A stretch of 64,000 bases of DNA from Pseudopyrenochaeta lycopersici. Taxonomy: Eukaryota > Ascomycota > Dothideomycetes > Pleosporales > Pseudopyrenochaetaceae. A program made the translations under genes and the position numbers. The stretch covers positions 124,001 to 188,000 of the forward strand of contig NHZP01000054.1 in assembly GCA_003313425.1 (NCBI GenBank). Reading direction: 5' to 3'. The notes under the pieces were generated by a model. The model made no database searches, was not told the DNA's origin, and saw nothing but the letters and a program-made list of their open reading frames with translations. This document shows, piece after piece, positions 43,741-56,036 of the stretch; the stretch's first letter is position 1; the number at the start of each line of letters is the position of its first letter.

Positions 43741-44192
43741 GGTCAGAAAATTGGAGTGTCTGTTTAGATAACCTCTCAATACGCAGTGCGTGATAGGAAA
43801 TATATACCCTTTGACCTTCGAGGGCCGAGATGGGCACTTTCGTTGGATCATGCATCTCTTCGATCTAAAATACATCTTAGGGAGCCTATACGGCGTATGC
43901 TGTTGAGCCTTTTCAAGGTTGTACCGTCCCAGATTCTCCCAGAAACTGACCTCTCGTGCCCTTTTGCACGACTGGGTTTCAAATAGGGTCTATTCGCTGC
44001 ACCGGATGAACAGAACCTGACTAGTGTGTAAAAATAGATTCAAACAAATTTTCTCAACCTCCAGTTGCTATTTACATGCATTACATGTAGAATAAGACCA
44101 CATCAGGCATCCTGAGCGCCACTTTTGGCTCCACGCGGAGCAAGTATAAAGCGGAGGCGCTTTACTATAGGAAGGAAGCACACCACTCAAAA

Positions 44193-45086
44193 ATGAAGGA
44201 AACTTCCCATGAAAGGCATATGCAAGTATGGAGAACGAGATATTGCTCGTTCACAGGCTTACGTAGTTAGGAAGTATTGCGCACGCCATGCGCCAAGGAC
44301 TCGACATGGCGCAAGGGCATTGTGAGGCGCTTACTCTATATACAGCGTACACAAAGCTTAAAGCCAAAAACGCTTCATCTCATGGTCCATATCCTGGACC
44401 GTATACTCGCAAAGCACCGCCTTAAACCCGACAATGACAGCATAGCGTGGGTAATAACTAATATTGCTAAAATTGCTAGTGACCACGAGGAAGACGCCCG
44501 TTTCAGGTTAGAGCAGATATGGCATGGCTGCAAGGACGACTTCATGAGGCAAGAGCAGGAGATCCTTAAAATTTTGGACTACCAGCTGAATTGGCCTGGC
44601 CCTTTCGTGTTCTTAAATAACTATTTCGAGAGCACCATATGTTTAAAGAGCGATATATCGAGCCTCACGGCACTCGCCACTTTTATCTTGGAAATGTCAC
44701 TCTTCAATGAGAGTCTAGTACCGCAGCTCCCCAGTGTCACAGCTGCGGCAGCCTACTGTGTGGCGGTGTCAATGCTCGAAGGAGCACCATGGGTTCGTTC
44801 TTACCACATTCTGAAAGCGAGATTGGGCTGACCAAACAAGACACTAGAGATGGAACGAGTTTCGCAACATTCGTTCGACGAAATCTACCCAGTCATGCGC
44901 TCCATGTGCCAATTCCACAAGAAGAACAGTAAGTACTTCGTCACTCTAGACGAGAGCCAGAACGATATTGCAAACTTTGTGACTATCAAGATAGCGCGAG
45001 GTTTTGCGATGTCTGTGGTTGTGACACCCGTTATGGCGAAGTCGAAGGAGGGCATCATGGAACAGTTGACGCTCAAGTGCCTCTGA
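44193..45086 (+). CDS. Short B-type-like cyclin
   Basis: Exons 44193-44225, 44271-44792 and 44841-45086, introns of 45 and 48 bp, 266 residues. The cyclin box is recognisable: 'STWRKGIVRRLLYIQRTQSL', 'KTLHLMVHILDRILAK', then 'EQEILKILDYQLNWPGPFVF' and, in the C-terminal fold, 'LATFILEMSLFNESLVPQLP' and 'SVTAAAAYCVAVSML'. The second intron joins 'EGAPW' to 'TLEMERVSQHSFDEI', matching the cyclin W…TLxxxxxYxxxEI pattern. The N-terminus is only about 20 residues, with no destruction box, and several usual conserved residues (MR of WRMR, Lys of the box) are changed. It is probably a diverged paralogue, perhaps non-functional as a CDK activator. About 50 bp of it recur at 57190-57240. Confidence 0.75.
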
Positions 45087-45633
45087 TACAAGAGATCCAA
45101 GTGTCCTCAAGTAAGCAGAACATGAAAGATCTCTCTTGTGGTAGCACGTTCACATTTTGTTTCCGACGATGGAGTAAAATCCTAGGACATGCAAGCTTGG
45201 TTTGAAGCGGATTGGTTAGGACATAGCTTCCGGTACCAGTAGTATAGGAACTGATACCACTTGGGTCCCCTGGTCAATAGAAAGAGTGCAAGGACAGCTC
45301 TGTGGCTCCCTATAGATATAGAAATCAATACGGTTTCTCCAAAAGCTTCCCTGATGTTCCAACGATGGTAACTAGTCCTATTGTTATTGAAGCCTTTTTT
45401 TTGGGCTTGCCTCGCGATAAGTGAGTTATAAATAGTTCACGTGGACAAGCGATTTAAGACTTGTTAAGTGAAGTTAATTACATCCATTCATCTGTCATCT
45501 TGTGTTCCCACGAAAAGTCGTGACAAAACTTTGCGAAGCCATAACAGCCTAAGTCGCAGTAGCCGACTCCTTGGGACCAAAGACCCAGTCTGTCGCCACG
45601 TTAGCCTGTAGAACCGCACTTGCGAGTCTGGCT
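45087..45633. other. Intergenic
   Basis: 3' flanks of the cyclin-like and DUF3455 genes; no gene seen. Confidence 0.4.
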
Positions 45634-46396
45634 TTACTCACATTGTGCCGTGTATTCAACCTCGAAGTTGGACTTCTGGTCCTTGCAAGTGCTTGGCTTG
45701 TTTCCACCAGCAGTCTCGATACGGTACACGGTGTCGATGCTACCGTGGGAAATGCCCGTTGTGTCCTGAAGGTAAAGCCACTTGATCATGCCTGCGGCTT
45801 CGTTGCCGGGGCAAGACGACCTGGGAGCGTCGATCTCGCTCAGTTTGTTGACCTGAGCCACAGGGTATGGTCGCTCGGCCAATTGGTCGAGAGCGAAGAT
45901 CGGCGTACCGACGCTGAAGAAATGGTGGCCGACGATGTGCTGGAAGCCTTGCGATTGCAGCATCTGGTCTAGCTGTCGGGGCATAGAGCGCAGAGAGAGT
46001 GCGAGGCATGAAATGGAGCTGATCTTCCATTGAGCTAAGCGGTCGCTGTTGAGGGATGTGCCAATATCATAGAGTTGAGCTACAATATTTCAGTACAGCT
46101 TCGTCCTCAGAGACTGATCGCTTACCGACGGCACCAGTAGTGCCAGGAGCAGTGCTCTCGTCTCCAGTGTTGCAAGTATAGTTTTGCGTACCAATGCCGA
46201 GAAGAACGTACTTGAGCTCAAGAGAGGCATTTGGTAAGGGGAGTGCGCTCTTAGGCATCAGTTCGGCTAATTTGTTGAGGTTGCTGGCAAGTGAGTGGAA
46301 CTGTTTGATGGGCTGTGGAGAAACCAATGAAGCGTTGGAGGAGCTCACAGCAACGGCGAAAGCTGCGATGGCAGCTGTAAATATGGAGGAGAGCAT
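45634..46396 (-). CDS. Secreted DUF3455 family protein
   Basis: Exons 46396-46126 and 46079-45634, with a 46-bp intron, give 238 residues. A signal peptide (MLSSIFTAAIAAFAVAVSSS) is followed by 'KYVLLGIGTQNYTCNTGDES' and 'GTTGAVAQLYDIGTSLNSDR' across the splice junction. The C-terminal half has 'DAPRSSCPGNEAAGMIKWLY' and 'GSIDTVYRIETAGGNKPSTC'. This is the DUF3455 pattern (extracellular fungal and bacterial proteins, sometimes mislabelled malate dehydrogenase). Four or more Cys suggest disulphides. Function unknown; some members are culture-filtrate proteins. Confidence 0.9.
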
Positions 46397-48128
46397 AATG
46401 ATCAGTCCTGAATGGAAAGGGCTGGTCGAGATTTATCGAAGACTGCAAGTTTTGAAAAATGGCAATACAGAAGAGAGACACGAGAACTATAAATCCTGGA
46501 ATTCTCGCGAATACTGGTCTCACCATATTCCATACGTCCTTCTCTATCATGATCTAAGAAATTCTGTCCGGGCTGACGTAGGCAGCGGCGTGGTTTCGAC
46601 TCCAGGGAGCCTTGATGCTGGTCATCACGCCGGCAAGGGAAGGGTTGTGCTAGTGAGCACGCTAAAACTCACGCTGGCAGCGATTTTAGGTAATGGTAGC
46701 ATTAGATCTTATGTGCACATGTCGGGAATATTTGCCTCGCGCTCAGCTTCAGTCTCCACATGAAAGTCCAATAGCGGGTTGGCTGATACATACCAGAGAG
46801 CGGCAAATCGCAGGTTCTGCAGAGGTCGCAGTCTCGCTCTCTCTTACATAGTTACCCCTTCCAGTTGTTTCATAATCTTACCTAAATCTACACCCTGTTA
46901 GCCATAATGAATTAAGATCTTCTTGCAGCTTATCTGATCAAAGTCATATTTTTGTTTGCATGTTGAAGCAGCTACAGTAATCATATCAGAGCATGAGCCG
47001 AAGGCAATACAATGGAGACACCGGGGTCTCTTCTTCGTCTATATCATTTCGACACATATTGTATCTATGCTAAGTACAGAAGGGCCATATGAGTTAATGC
47101 AATCATCGGCATTGGAGCTCAACTTAGTCTGTTTCTCTCTTCCTTTCCACCTCCTGTTGAGAAACGCGCACCGACATCGAGCTTTCGATAGCCGACTGAA
47201 CCGTAGCCAATTCTTCTGGACTGACTGCCGCACTTTCCGTTACCCGGGCTAGATGAGCGGAAGCCAGGGCGACATGACCGAGATGCTGCCCTGTGTTCCT
47301 AGTCCGTGTTACGAGTGGTAATTGTGATGTGTAGCTTCGAGTCCACCTACGACGTATCTGTAGCCAGCGCTTTGACGCTGCAAGCGTAAGTTTCTTCGTC
47401 TGCTTCTTCGATAGGATTTAGATGAGAGGAGAGCATCATAGGAGGGCAAGGCTGTGCCAGACTTGTGAAACATGGCCGTAGCGACGCGAAAGAAGGAGAG
47501 TGTTCGGTCGATGAGGATCAATGAATAAGTTTAGAGAAACTCCGGCTACGGTAAGATGAAGTGCTAGCTAGCTTCTAAACTGTCTTACTCTCGACTACTT
47601 ATATAGACGATCGGCACCCCTGGAAGTTAAAACTGTACTAACCTATTAAGCTTTTGCCGTAGCTACTAAATATCTAAAAGCACCTAATACCAGCCGCTTT
47701 TAATGTTACAGTACCTACCGGCGAGATGAATAATGACCACCCACATCTTATTATGTGGTGGTGATTGGCAACGGATCCAGAAATGTTCCTGTTGGGCATT
47801 TTCGTTCAAGATGGACGACGGTAAGCGGAGCGGCCTCTGAAAACTCGGGTTTAGCAGGAAAAATGATAAGAAGAAAGTTTGAAGATTAACGCTATGTTCT
47901 GTCATGGATCAGAGCATGTGGGCGGGCCCTAGCATCCCCGTCAGCGTGATCGCTAGTCCGGGCAGCTTTGACTATTCATACAATAACCATATTTCCCTTA
48001 CTACGACCTGACTCGAGAACATTCAGCTTCTGAAGTAAGCTATATAGATGGTCGTGCAGCCGATGGGCTCAAGCATCCCATCCAATTGCGAAGATCACGC
48101 CCTGAACACATCATAACTGACCACAGAT
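46397..48128. other. Long intergenic region
   Basis: 1.7 kb between the divergently transcribed DUF3455 gene and the P450. No other gene is supported. Confidence 0.5.
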
Positions 48129-50005
48129 ATGTTTCCTGTGAGCCAACTTTTCAGCTGGCAGTATTTTCCAATCATTCCCCGCATCTTACCCTCTGCGGAC
48201 CATTCAGGGTATACTTTTGTCAACTTGCAACTCGAGTTGCTTCTTGTGGTCGCGACTGTCTCATTTCTCAACTACTTCAGTTCGCTCAACAGGACCAGAC
48301 TGAAGAGGGCGAGTGTTCCAAAGGGGCCCTTGGGTTTGCCTATTCTAGGTATACAGTTCCTTTCGTGAAATGAACCATCCACTGACCATCTACATGCTCC
48401 TTTCTATCTCTGAATCGCTATCCTGAGCGCACCCTCGATCGGTGGGCAAAGCACTACGGTCCTATCTACTCTGTCCGCCTAGGCAACCAGCTCTTCGTCA
48501 TCGTGTCCGAGCCCGGTATCGCGAAAGACCTGATGGTTACCCACGGCGCGGTCTTCTCGGACAGGAAGGAAATGTTCATCAAAAGCCAAACTGTGTTCGC
48601 TGGCAGAGGTGTCACTGCAACGCCGTATAACAAGCGATGGTACGCCACTCTCTCCTGTAGCTGTCCCAAACTCAAGTTGACTGACTGACTGCCTTTTTGC
48701 AGGATAAAGCACCGCCGTATAGCAGGGCTTTGGCTCAGCCAGAAGGCCGTCGATTCATATACTCCGACCCTAGACTTCGAGGCTACGGATATGATCAACG
48801 CTCTTCACAAAGACTGTGTAGATGGCACGGTGTACATCAACCCGCAAATATACGCTGGACGTTGCTCCCTTAACAACATGCTTACTATCACCTTCGGTTT
48901 CCGTGCCGATAGCATTCATCATCCTATGGTTGCACACGCACTCCGCTTGTCTCGTGAATTTATGAATACCACGGGGCCAGTTTCTAATTTGGTGGATTTC
49001 ATTCCGCTTTTGCAACGGCTGCCTTCCGACATGCGCAATAGAGGTCGCAAGCTTCACTCTGATCTAATAGACACATATGGTGGACTAATCAAGAAGACCG
49101 ACGAGAGGATGCAAACTGGCAAGAAGGTTCAAAACTGTCTAGCTAAGACTATGCTACTCAGGAAGGATGAGGAGAACTTGGATGACCTCGACATCGCTAT
49201 TCTTGCAAGCGCCTTTATGATTGGTGGCATCGAGACAGTAACATGCTCCCCCTCTCTGCTATTGACGGCGCTTACATGCACTGGTAGACTGCTTCCGTAA
49301 TGCAATGGTTCACCGCTTTGATCCCTGCATATCCGCGTATCCAAGAGCGCGCTCAAGAAGAATTAGACCGTATCGTAGGCCGTAACCGCCTTCCCACCGT
49401 CGAGGATGAGGTCAAGTTGCCTTACTGCCGGGCGATCATCAAAGAAGTGGAGCGCTGCCACAACCCCTTCTGGCTCGGAACACCCCATATGGCGAGTGAG
49501 AATTTTGTTTACGGCAAGCATTTCATCCCGAAAGGCACTGTTGTTGTGCTGAACACGTGGACGATGCACCACGACCCAAATAGATGGGAGAAGCCGATGA
49601 CCTTCAACGTAAGCTCTCACTTGCTACTGTTTCCTCTACTGGTTCATATCTCTATCGTACATTAACCATTCACAGCCCGGTCGCTATGTTAACGATCCTA
49701 TTCGTTCCTCCGCCAGCGCCAAGTTACCCAACCCACACGAGCGCGATCACTGGATATTTGGCGCCGGTCGACGCATATGTCCTGGAATGCTTGTCGCTGA
49801 GCGCGAGATATGGCTCACTATTGCGCGCATGCTGTGGGCGTTCAATATGACGCAGATTCCTGATAAACCGATTGATCTCAATGAGTATGATGGAATGAGT
49901 GGGAGGAGTCCAGTGGCGTTTGAGGTTGTGTTGAAGCCCAGGTTTGAGGGTGTTGGGAAGGTTCTAGAGAGAGAGGTTGGGAAGTGGGATGCGCAGAGGA
50001 AGTAA
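48129..50005 (+). pseudogene. Cytochrome P450, first splice acceptor missing
   Basis: Exon 1 begins at 48129 (MFPVSQLFSWQYF), with a membrane anchor 'LELLLVVATVSFLNYF' and the hinge 'PKGPLGLPILG', to about 48348. Later exons run about 48413-48639, 48703-49237, 49288-49608 and 49676-50005, joined by 63-, 50- and 67-bp introns. Motifs are complete: I-helix 'MIGGIETTAS', ExxR 'KEVER', 'FNPGRY' and heme loop 'FGAGRRICPG' with the Cys ligand. However, between GTATAC at 48349 and 'RYPERTLDRW' the only AG is inside 'CCTGAG', which gives the wrong frame. No canonical intron therefore joins exons 1 and 2. Either the gene is recently inactivated or an unusual splice is used. The enzyme would be an ER-bound monooxygenase; its substrate cannot be read. 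Confidence 0.85.
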
Positions 50006-50533
50006 GGGCCTAGGGTTAAGGGTCAGTTCGAGCTTGACTATGAGGCCACGGAAAGCAGAAAGACACCGACGAGTTGTGGATCAGAATTGTTTTCTCATAT
50101 ATAAACATAGCTGAGAACTCAACCCCCACACAAAACTCATTCGTCTCGTTACAGTTATACCTCATCAACTATTTCTCATTACCAGTTGAACCCTTTCCAC
50201 CATCGCCTTCATTGCAGCATTGTCTTTCTATCCTGTCGTACGCAGCCGCTTATATCATGCTAGTTTCCTCCGCTCTCTCCACCTCATAACAGAGCAGAAG
50301 AGTGAACTAACATCCGGTCGAATATTTGTAAGCTGAAGCTCAATCACCGTTCTTAAGACGTGAGGTAACAAAGAAAAGAATAAGATTATATCCACGTGTA
50401 AAAGTAGCCTCGTGCAAAAATGAAATCAGGAGAAACAGAGCTTCTAAGTTGGAAGCTTGCTTCACTGCAGTCCAATTATCTTCCAGGCCTCAAACAGGGT
50501 GCTTGTTCCCTACGTTCGTACATGCTAGTTGTT
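50006..50533. other. Intergenic
   Basis: 3' flanks of the P450 and BTB genes; nothing recognised. Confidence 0.4.
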
Positions 50534-51472
50534 CTATAACTTCACGCGCTGGAGGTGTTCTGACAGCAGTGCTTTCACTGCGTGCTCACCAAATACTCGG
50601 TACGGTGACCAGAGTAGTTTTTGTTGAATACAGTCTAGCTGTGCCACCAAGGTTGTATCTGGAGGCAGCTGCTCAGGGGCATCAGCCTGGAGAAGCTTCA
50701 TCACAAGCCCAACATTGCGAAGATTCGGGTCTGGTTGGTTAAGCCAGGTCTGTTGCAAGTCTTCGCAGCCGTTTCGGAATGCTTCCCAGAGCTTCCGACG
50801 GCGCAGTTGGAGGTGATCTAGGACTGTACGTTAGCCCGCTGTCATAATTATGGCGTTTACCATCTTACCGACCAGCGTATGGTTGCCACTGCCTCGATGT
50901 TCTATCTGTGACACGATGCATTCCTTGTTCAAATTCTCAAAGACCCACTCGCTCTCGATCTGGCTCATATTGCCAGCGATTACATCGAGAACACGGGTGA
51001 GTTTGGGACATGCATCCTCACTATGGTAAAAGGCTTCAAGGATCCAGACCCACATCCACCAGTCCGAGTCTACAGGCCTGTCAGCCCGCCAGAGCCGGTC
51101 GATCCAGTTGCGTGCCTCTAGGTGTGGAACGAGGAGGTCTGTGAGATCATATTTCTCACAAACCGTGGCGAGTTCGAAGAGCTCCGATGCCGTCATTGTT
51201 GGAGGAAGTCGGGAGAGCTGATGATGAAGCACATTTAGGACCACTCGCATGAGTTCAGGGTTGTCCTCGGGCAAGCGATATACCTCTCCAGACCATTGCC
51301 GAGAGACAAATTTTCGAAACCAGTGCACTTGCTCGAGTACACACTTGGAGGCTTCGAAACGATGGTCCTTTCCTCCCACCCAGATTTGAATGCTCTCACC
51401 GGTGATGTCGTTCGTAATCTGTTCAGCCTTCAGCATCGTACTGGCATCCCGTTGACGCTTGCGTTTGCTCAT
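50534..51472 (-). CDS. BTB/POZ domain protein
   Basis: Exons 51472-50869 and 50823-50534 with a 45-bp intron give 297 residues. A Lys/Arg-rich start (MSKRKRQRDAST) leads into the BTB fold: 'ESIQIWVGGKDHRFEASKCV', 'WFRKFVSRQWSGEVYRLPED', 'MRVVLNVLHHQLSRLPPTMT', 'ELFELATVCEKYDLTDLLVP'. The rest is an unrecognised helical region ending 'EHAVKALLSEHLQRVKL'. BTB domains mediate dimerisation and often cullin-3 binding. The short BTB-only fungal proteins of this type have no known role. Confidence 0.9.
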
Positions 51473-51997
51473 GATGCTATGGAAGAAGAATAACGCGATG
51501 CCCTAGGGGAGGGAGACTAAAGACAGGTAGACAGCTAGAATCGGGGAGACGACTACATAAGGCTACCTCATGTTTTCAAATTCAAGCTCTTCGTAATCCC
51601 AGCACGATGCTTTTTCAACCCTACACGACATTGTATGAGGCAGTTTCTCGTTTGCCACCAGCCGTTAACGACGTCAATTGAAGTGCAGCGCTGTCAGATC
51701 ACGATAGCCGGGTTGGGCGCTGCAATCGTACTATATATCACGCTGACAGGTCAAACTAAAGAACACGGACCAATCTCCACGACCAGATTTCGACAGTATC
51801 ACTTTGGCGATTCGAATCTTGGACGATATTTGACAGGAATGCCTTCGTCGCGCTAGTAATCACGTTGGGTGGGGTTTGCCAACGTCCATGTCCGCTAGGC
51901 CCACCATCGCGGTCCAACCCGCTGCGAGGCGATCACGCTGATAGGGGTCGAGTGCCGCGCTAGTACTTGTGCGTCCCCCGTGGCTGACTAGTACGTG
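51473..51997. other. Intergenic
   Basis: Promoter side of the BTB gene and unassigned sequence. Confidence 0.4.
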
Positions 51998-52131
51998 CTG
52001 GCCACGGACCCAAAAACCACGCTGGCACGTCGAACAGCTTGCGAACACAGCATCGGGACGGTTGGGCGCGGGACGATCGGACATACCACGGACACGCCGA
52101 ATTGATGTACGCAAAGAGACGCCAACGTTTC
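51998..52131 (+). repeat. Dispersed repeat, copy 2 (pairs with 6236-6358)
   Basis: Second copy of the roughly 125-bp repeat; it includes a few extra bases (GCGAACACA) relative to copy 1. Confidence 0.6.
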
Positions 52132-52272
52132 TCAAGGGCAGCACCTCTCCCTTAGCCTCAACTTATACTAAGAGCTTGTTCCATCCGCTGCTTTCTGCTG
52201 CAAGCTGTGTTGCTGACTGTTGCTGGCTTTTCTTGCGCAATCCTGTCGTATCAAACCTGTCCAACATCGAGC

Positions 52273-52569
52273 ATGGAGCCTTCCTTTTCCGCCGAGGACG
52301 AGCAACTGCTCTTCATCATTAGGAATACGATTAGAGAGCACGGAAAAGGTACTTGGGAAGATACTACTACTGTCTACAACCGCCTAGTGCCTTCAGGTAT
52401 CCAGCGAACGTTTGCCAGCTTGATGGCTCAGCACAGGACCATGGACTTGCAGCAGGTTGGGTGGAGAGTCAAGAATGTCGATAATGCTAGACTCAAGATG
52501 GATGTGGAGCTCATACTTCGAGACGTAGTCAATGTACATGGAACCTACAGTATCTTAGAGCAAAGCTGA
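52273..52569 (+). CDS. Small SANT/Myb-like hypothetical protein
   Basis: 98 residues starting 'MEPSFSAEDEQLLFIIRNTI'. The pattern S-AEDEQLL…HGKGTWEDTTTVYNRLVPSGI…FASLMAQHR resembles one Myb/SANT repeat with its spaced aromatic residues, though some are replaced. Its 3' end overlaps the 3' end of the convergent minus-strand gene by about 40 bases. Tentative; possibly a nuclear protein. Confidence 0.55.
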   Translation: MEPSFSAEDEQLLFIIRNTIREHGKGTWEDTTTVYNRLVPSGIQRTFASLMAQHRTMDLQQVGWRVKNVDNARLKMDVELILRDVVNVHGTYSILEQS

Positions 52570-53194
52570 ATGGGAGAACAGGAGCAGATAATCCCCTGGA
52601 GCTACCCTTCGCCCCACGTCGCTCCAACAGTGCATACTCCAAGCCCTTTACGAAGAGCGCTGGCTGACACATGGCAAGAGCATGTGGAGACAGGTGACTT
52701 GGAAGGCTGCGAAATCGACAATGCGTCCTTGGTGGATCCAAAGCCCCCCCGCCACGACTTTGTGGTACGGATGGTCGTTGGGGTTTGGGGAAGAAATAAG
52801 TACTCTTAGTCGGCTGAGCCTCATCACGGCTTTGTTCCGGCGCCTTCAAGTCCGTCCTGGCCGTCCTCTTCGCCTGGGTGGACTTGGAGACTCTCTCTGA
52901 AGATCGACTTCTTACATCTTCAGCTGATCTGTTCGCGGTCTTGGGGTTCGACCGCTGGTGAAGGGCGGTTAGCATGAGAAGGTAGACAAGTTGAGACTGC
53001 TTACATACAATGTGATGGATGCGCTGCAGAAAGTCTTCCGAGGTCACGTAAGAGTATCCTGTGTCCTTACCCGGAAAGCGGATTACCAAAGCGACCTCCG
53101 CCCCGAACTCACCATACTGGTGAAGTTTGTTTTCAATAGCGAGCAGTCTCTTTCTCAACTGCCTGTTCCGGCTCTTGGTTGATTGGTGCGCCAT
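52529..53194 (-). CDS. MADS-box-like small protein
   Basis: Exons 53194-53009 and 52954-52529 with a 54-bp intron (GCTAAC branch), about 203 residues from 'MAHQSTKSRNRQLRKRLLAI'. The N-terminal segment, R-K-R-LL-x-ENKLHQYGEFGAEVALVIRF, recalls the MADS helix and strand (R.KGL.KKA.EL..LC..EVA.VI). It is similar to degenerate MADS-like proteins common in filamentous fungi. The tail is basic and Ser/Pro-rich. DNA binding is inferred only. The intron length is a multiple of three, so retention also leaves the frame open. Confidence 0.6.
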   Translation of the reverse strand: MAHQSTKSRNRQLRKRLLAIENKLHQYGEFGAEVALVIRFPGKDTGYSYVTSEDFLQRIHHIVCKQSQLVYLLMLTALHQRSNPKTANRSAEDVRSRSSERVSKSTQAKRTARTDLKAPEQSRDEAQPTKSTYFFPKPQRPSVPQSRGGGALDPPRTHCRFRSLPSHLSPHALAMCQPALFVKGLEYALLERRGAKGSSRGLSAPVLPFSFALRYCRFHVH

Positions 53195-55151
53195 GTCTGT
53201 TTTGTGAGCCGTCTGAGGGGCAGTCAGAGGAACATAGCTCATATCAAGCAGCAGCAGCAGTAGAACCGCTTTCGTTCCCTTTCGTCCCCTTTCCCTACCT
53301 CTTGAACCCCCCTCAAAATAGAAACAGCTGAACATGAAGGGTTAAAAATAAAAGGCACAAACTTTCCCCGGACCCGCTTCAGAGCACAAGTCTCACTCTC
53401 ATTATAGAGGACAGCAGACTGGTCCAAAAATAGCGTGCGATTGTCACGAGTCTTGGATACCAGGATGCTACGGGCTGAAAACGAGTGATGGAGTCACTAA
53501 CGTTCATTCTCTCAGCGCAGTTGAACACGACAAAGCCTACCACGGCTTAGAACTACTCGGGACATACGTATAGTAACGTATACCTAATATCCCGTATAAT
53601 AAAATCTTGCTATATCTATAATACTGCGACCCAGTCCAACGTTATCTTTAGGTTACTTGACGTCTGTGTTTGTTTCCTTGATTTTGTGGGCGGGGAATAG
53701 AGCAGATAGGAAGATCATTCAGGCTAGTCATAGAGTCGATCAGGGATCGTAAAATCGGTTGAAATTTGTAATGTCTATCCCTGGGCGGCTTCGACAGAGT
53801 GCTCACTTTGAGGCTCTGGCGTTGTAAGCATCTAACTTGGTCAAGCCCGTTTTCCAGCCTGTTGTCGCCATTGAATCACATGCAAATCAATCCTAAAATT
53901 GCGTCTCAAACTTTAGTTACCATAGCCGAGCATTACCTTGTACTATAGATTATCCCAACCTCCGTTACCTATTAGACCTTATTCATCAACCAAGATCCGT
54001 TAAGATCTTAACAGTTTCAAATTTCAATAGTACAGGGCCTGAAAATTGGACCCTCCAAAAGGCAGACAGAGATATGGGGTAGTCTGGGACTGGGTTCTGA
54101 TTCTGGTCCCCTTGGGTCCAAAGTCCCTTCCTTAGAACTCCTTACTGCTGTGAGTGGGATGACTTGTAAGAGTTGAGCTGAAACTGGTTGCGAGGTGCCA
54201 AGAACAGGTGTGTGTAGCAGCTGAACTAACCTCGTCCCAATATGCAACAAGGGAATGATGTCACGCCAGACGTAGTTGTAATGCGCTGTGGCAAGGCAGA
54301 AATTTCTGCCCTATCGCATTATGTAGCTTTGGTTCACTCCTGAAGACTTGAAACCATGGCAGAGCTGATAGGGGCATTAAAGCAACGTACCTTGTCAGGA
54401 GTATGCTGGACTGCTTGGGCCCGCTTTGGTCCGGAGGGCAAAGCAGGAAAGCCCACCTCCTCAAAGCTAGAAGATCGCATAGACTCGCGCAATAAGCTGC
54501 CCATCCGCGCCATCACTGCACATGGCAGACTCGAGAGCGTTTGTCGAGGATATAGTTGAGGGAGTAAAGGGCTTCGTCCTCCGATGCAGCATACTAAATC
54601 AGACACCACTAGAACTATGTCGACTCCAACCTCAAATAAATGCATACTCTGCAAGTCTCCTGATCGAGAAAAGGTCCTCTGGCCAACTTTGTCGTCAAGA
54701 AGCGCGAGACTCCCTCATAGGCAAGAGAAGCGGATGAAAGAACAAGGCCGGCGTAGAGCCGTGGTTCCGCATCTCCTAGTGGAGCAACGGGCTTGGGTCT
54801 CCCTTGTCTTCATGCATCTAAGCCAATGCTTTATGGCGATACGAGAGGCCCTTGTTTGCTATAGGTGCTTGATGAGACAGCTATTACGGGATCCCAACAC
54901 CTGTGTTGCTTAGGCACTTAAAGCTTTGATACATGAAAGGGTGTTACGTGAGGCAGTGCCCCGGCGGCAAGAGTTGATGGAGGGTTCCTGCCAGGGGTTG
55001 GAGCGGGTATAAGAGGCAGTGGAGCGTGAGAACCAGCAGGATCAAACCTGAAGACCTTTTCCCCAAATCCCTCCGCCCATCGTTCCCATAGCACAACCCT
55101 GCTACTCAATCCTTTTCTGTCTACTGCTCGCAACGCCCCAACTCGTTAATC
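53195..55151. other. Long intergenic region
   Basis: About 2 kb, AT-rich around 53560-53640 and 53860-54000. ORFs near 54356-54913 have no domain or splice logic and I do not call them. Confidence 0.45.
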
Positions 55152-55846
55152 ATGGGCACTCGTCACCTTATCTGCGTGTTCTACAACGGTCGCTTCGTCA
55201 TCGCTCAATACGGTCAGTGGGATGGCTACCCCGAGGGCCAAGGGGTAAATCTTATGAAATTCTTACGCGTGCCGATTAACATCCAGCGCCTTAAGGATGG
55301 ACTTAGGCACATCTACGAAGCGTCTGAACAAGAGCTAATTACGGCCAAAAGACGAATCAATGAGTTACGCGGACTAGAGAGCAAAATCTGGATGGAATTT
55401 GCTGCACAACCCATGTCCAAGTTGACAAGCGAGATCATGGATAGGCTCTGCCCTTCTCTCTCCAGAGACACCGGCGCCGCCATACTTGAAGTAATCAGCC
55501 GTGCTAAAGACGAAAGAAAGGTCCCAATTAAACTTGCACTTTCCTTTGCGAACGATTGGTTGTATTGCGAATTTGCATATGTCGTCGACCTTGATACAGA
55601 GGTACTTGAAGTCTTTTATGACACTGAGGAGAAGACACCTGATCATCGATTTGGAGATGTGGGAGAGGAAAACGATACGGTCCCGATCTTAACATCCTCA
55701 TTTAAATTCTCCGCGCTACAAAGTATGGAGAGCGAACAAGAATTTCTCGACCGAGTGGCCGAGGACATGGTAAGTGTGTTGGCTTTAGTGCAGTCAAGCA
55801 CGGTGCTAACGAGACTATTTCTCAGGACGAGCTCGAGAGCGCCTGA
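55152..55846 (+). CDS. Fungal conserved hypothetical protein (GTRHLICVFY type)
   Basis: Exons 55152-55769 and 55826-55846, with a 56-bp intron (GTAAGT, GCTAAC, CTCAG), give 212 residues ending 'ELESA'. The opening 'MGTRHLICVFYNGRFVIAQY' + 'GQWDGYPEGQG' recalls a family of uncharacterised ascomycete proteins whose N-terminus looks like a class-II amidotransferase-type strand pair. That resemblance is only mine. The middle is helical, followed by 'ANDWLYCEFAYVVDLDTEVL' and an acidic end. Function unknown. Confidence 0.75.
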
Positions 55847-56036
55847 GGAAGATCTCCGTGCGAAGAAATGACAGAAGATAAAGCCAGTGTGGAGTTTGAG
55901 TTAAACACTAGCAGTCTGACCTATTCAGGCTGCGGCTGGGAGGGACGGAGCAAGTTAAATAATGCGATTGGATTTGCGTCCTCCTCATTGATCTTTGGTT
56001 TAGAATAATTTGGATTCATCTTCTGAAAGACGGTAT

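Noticed and set aside
54334..54913. Overlapping ORFs on both strands near 54.3-54.9 kb
   Set aside because: No domain, no consistent frame and no splice sites that would link them.
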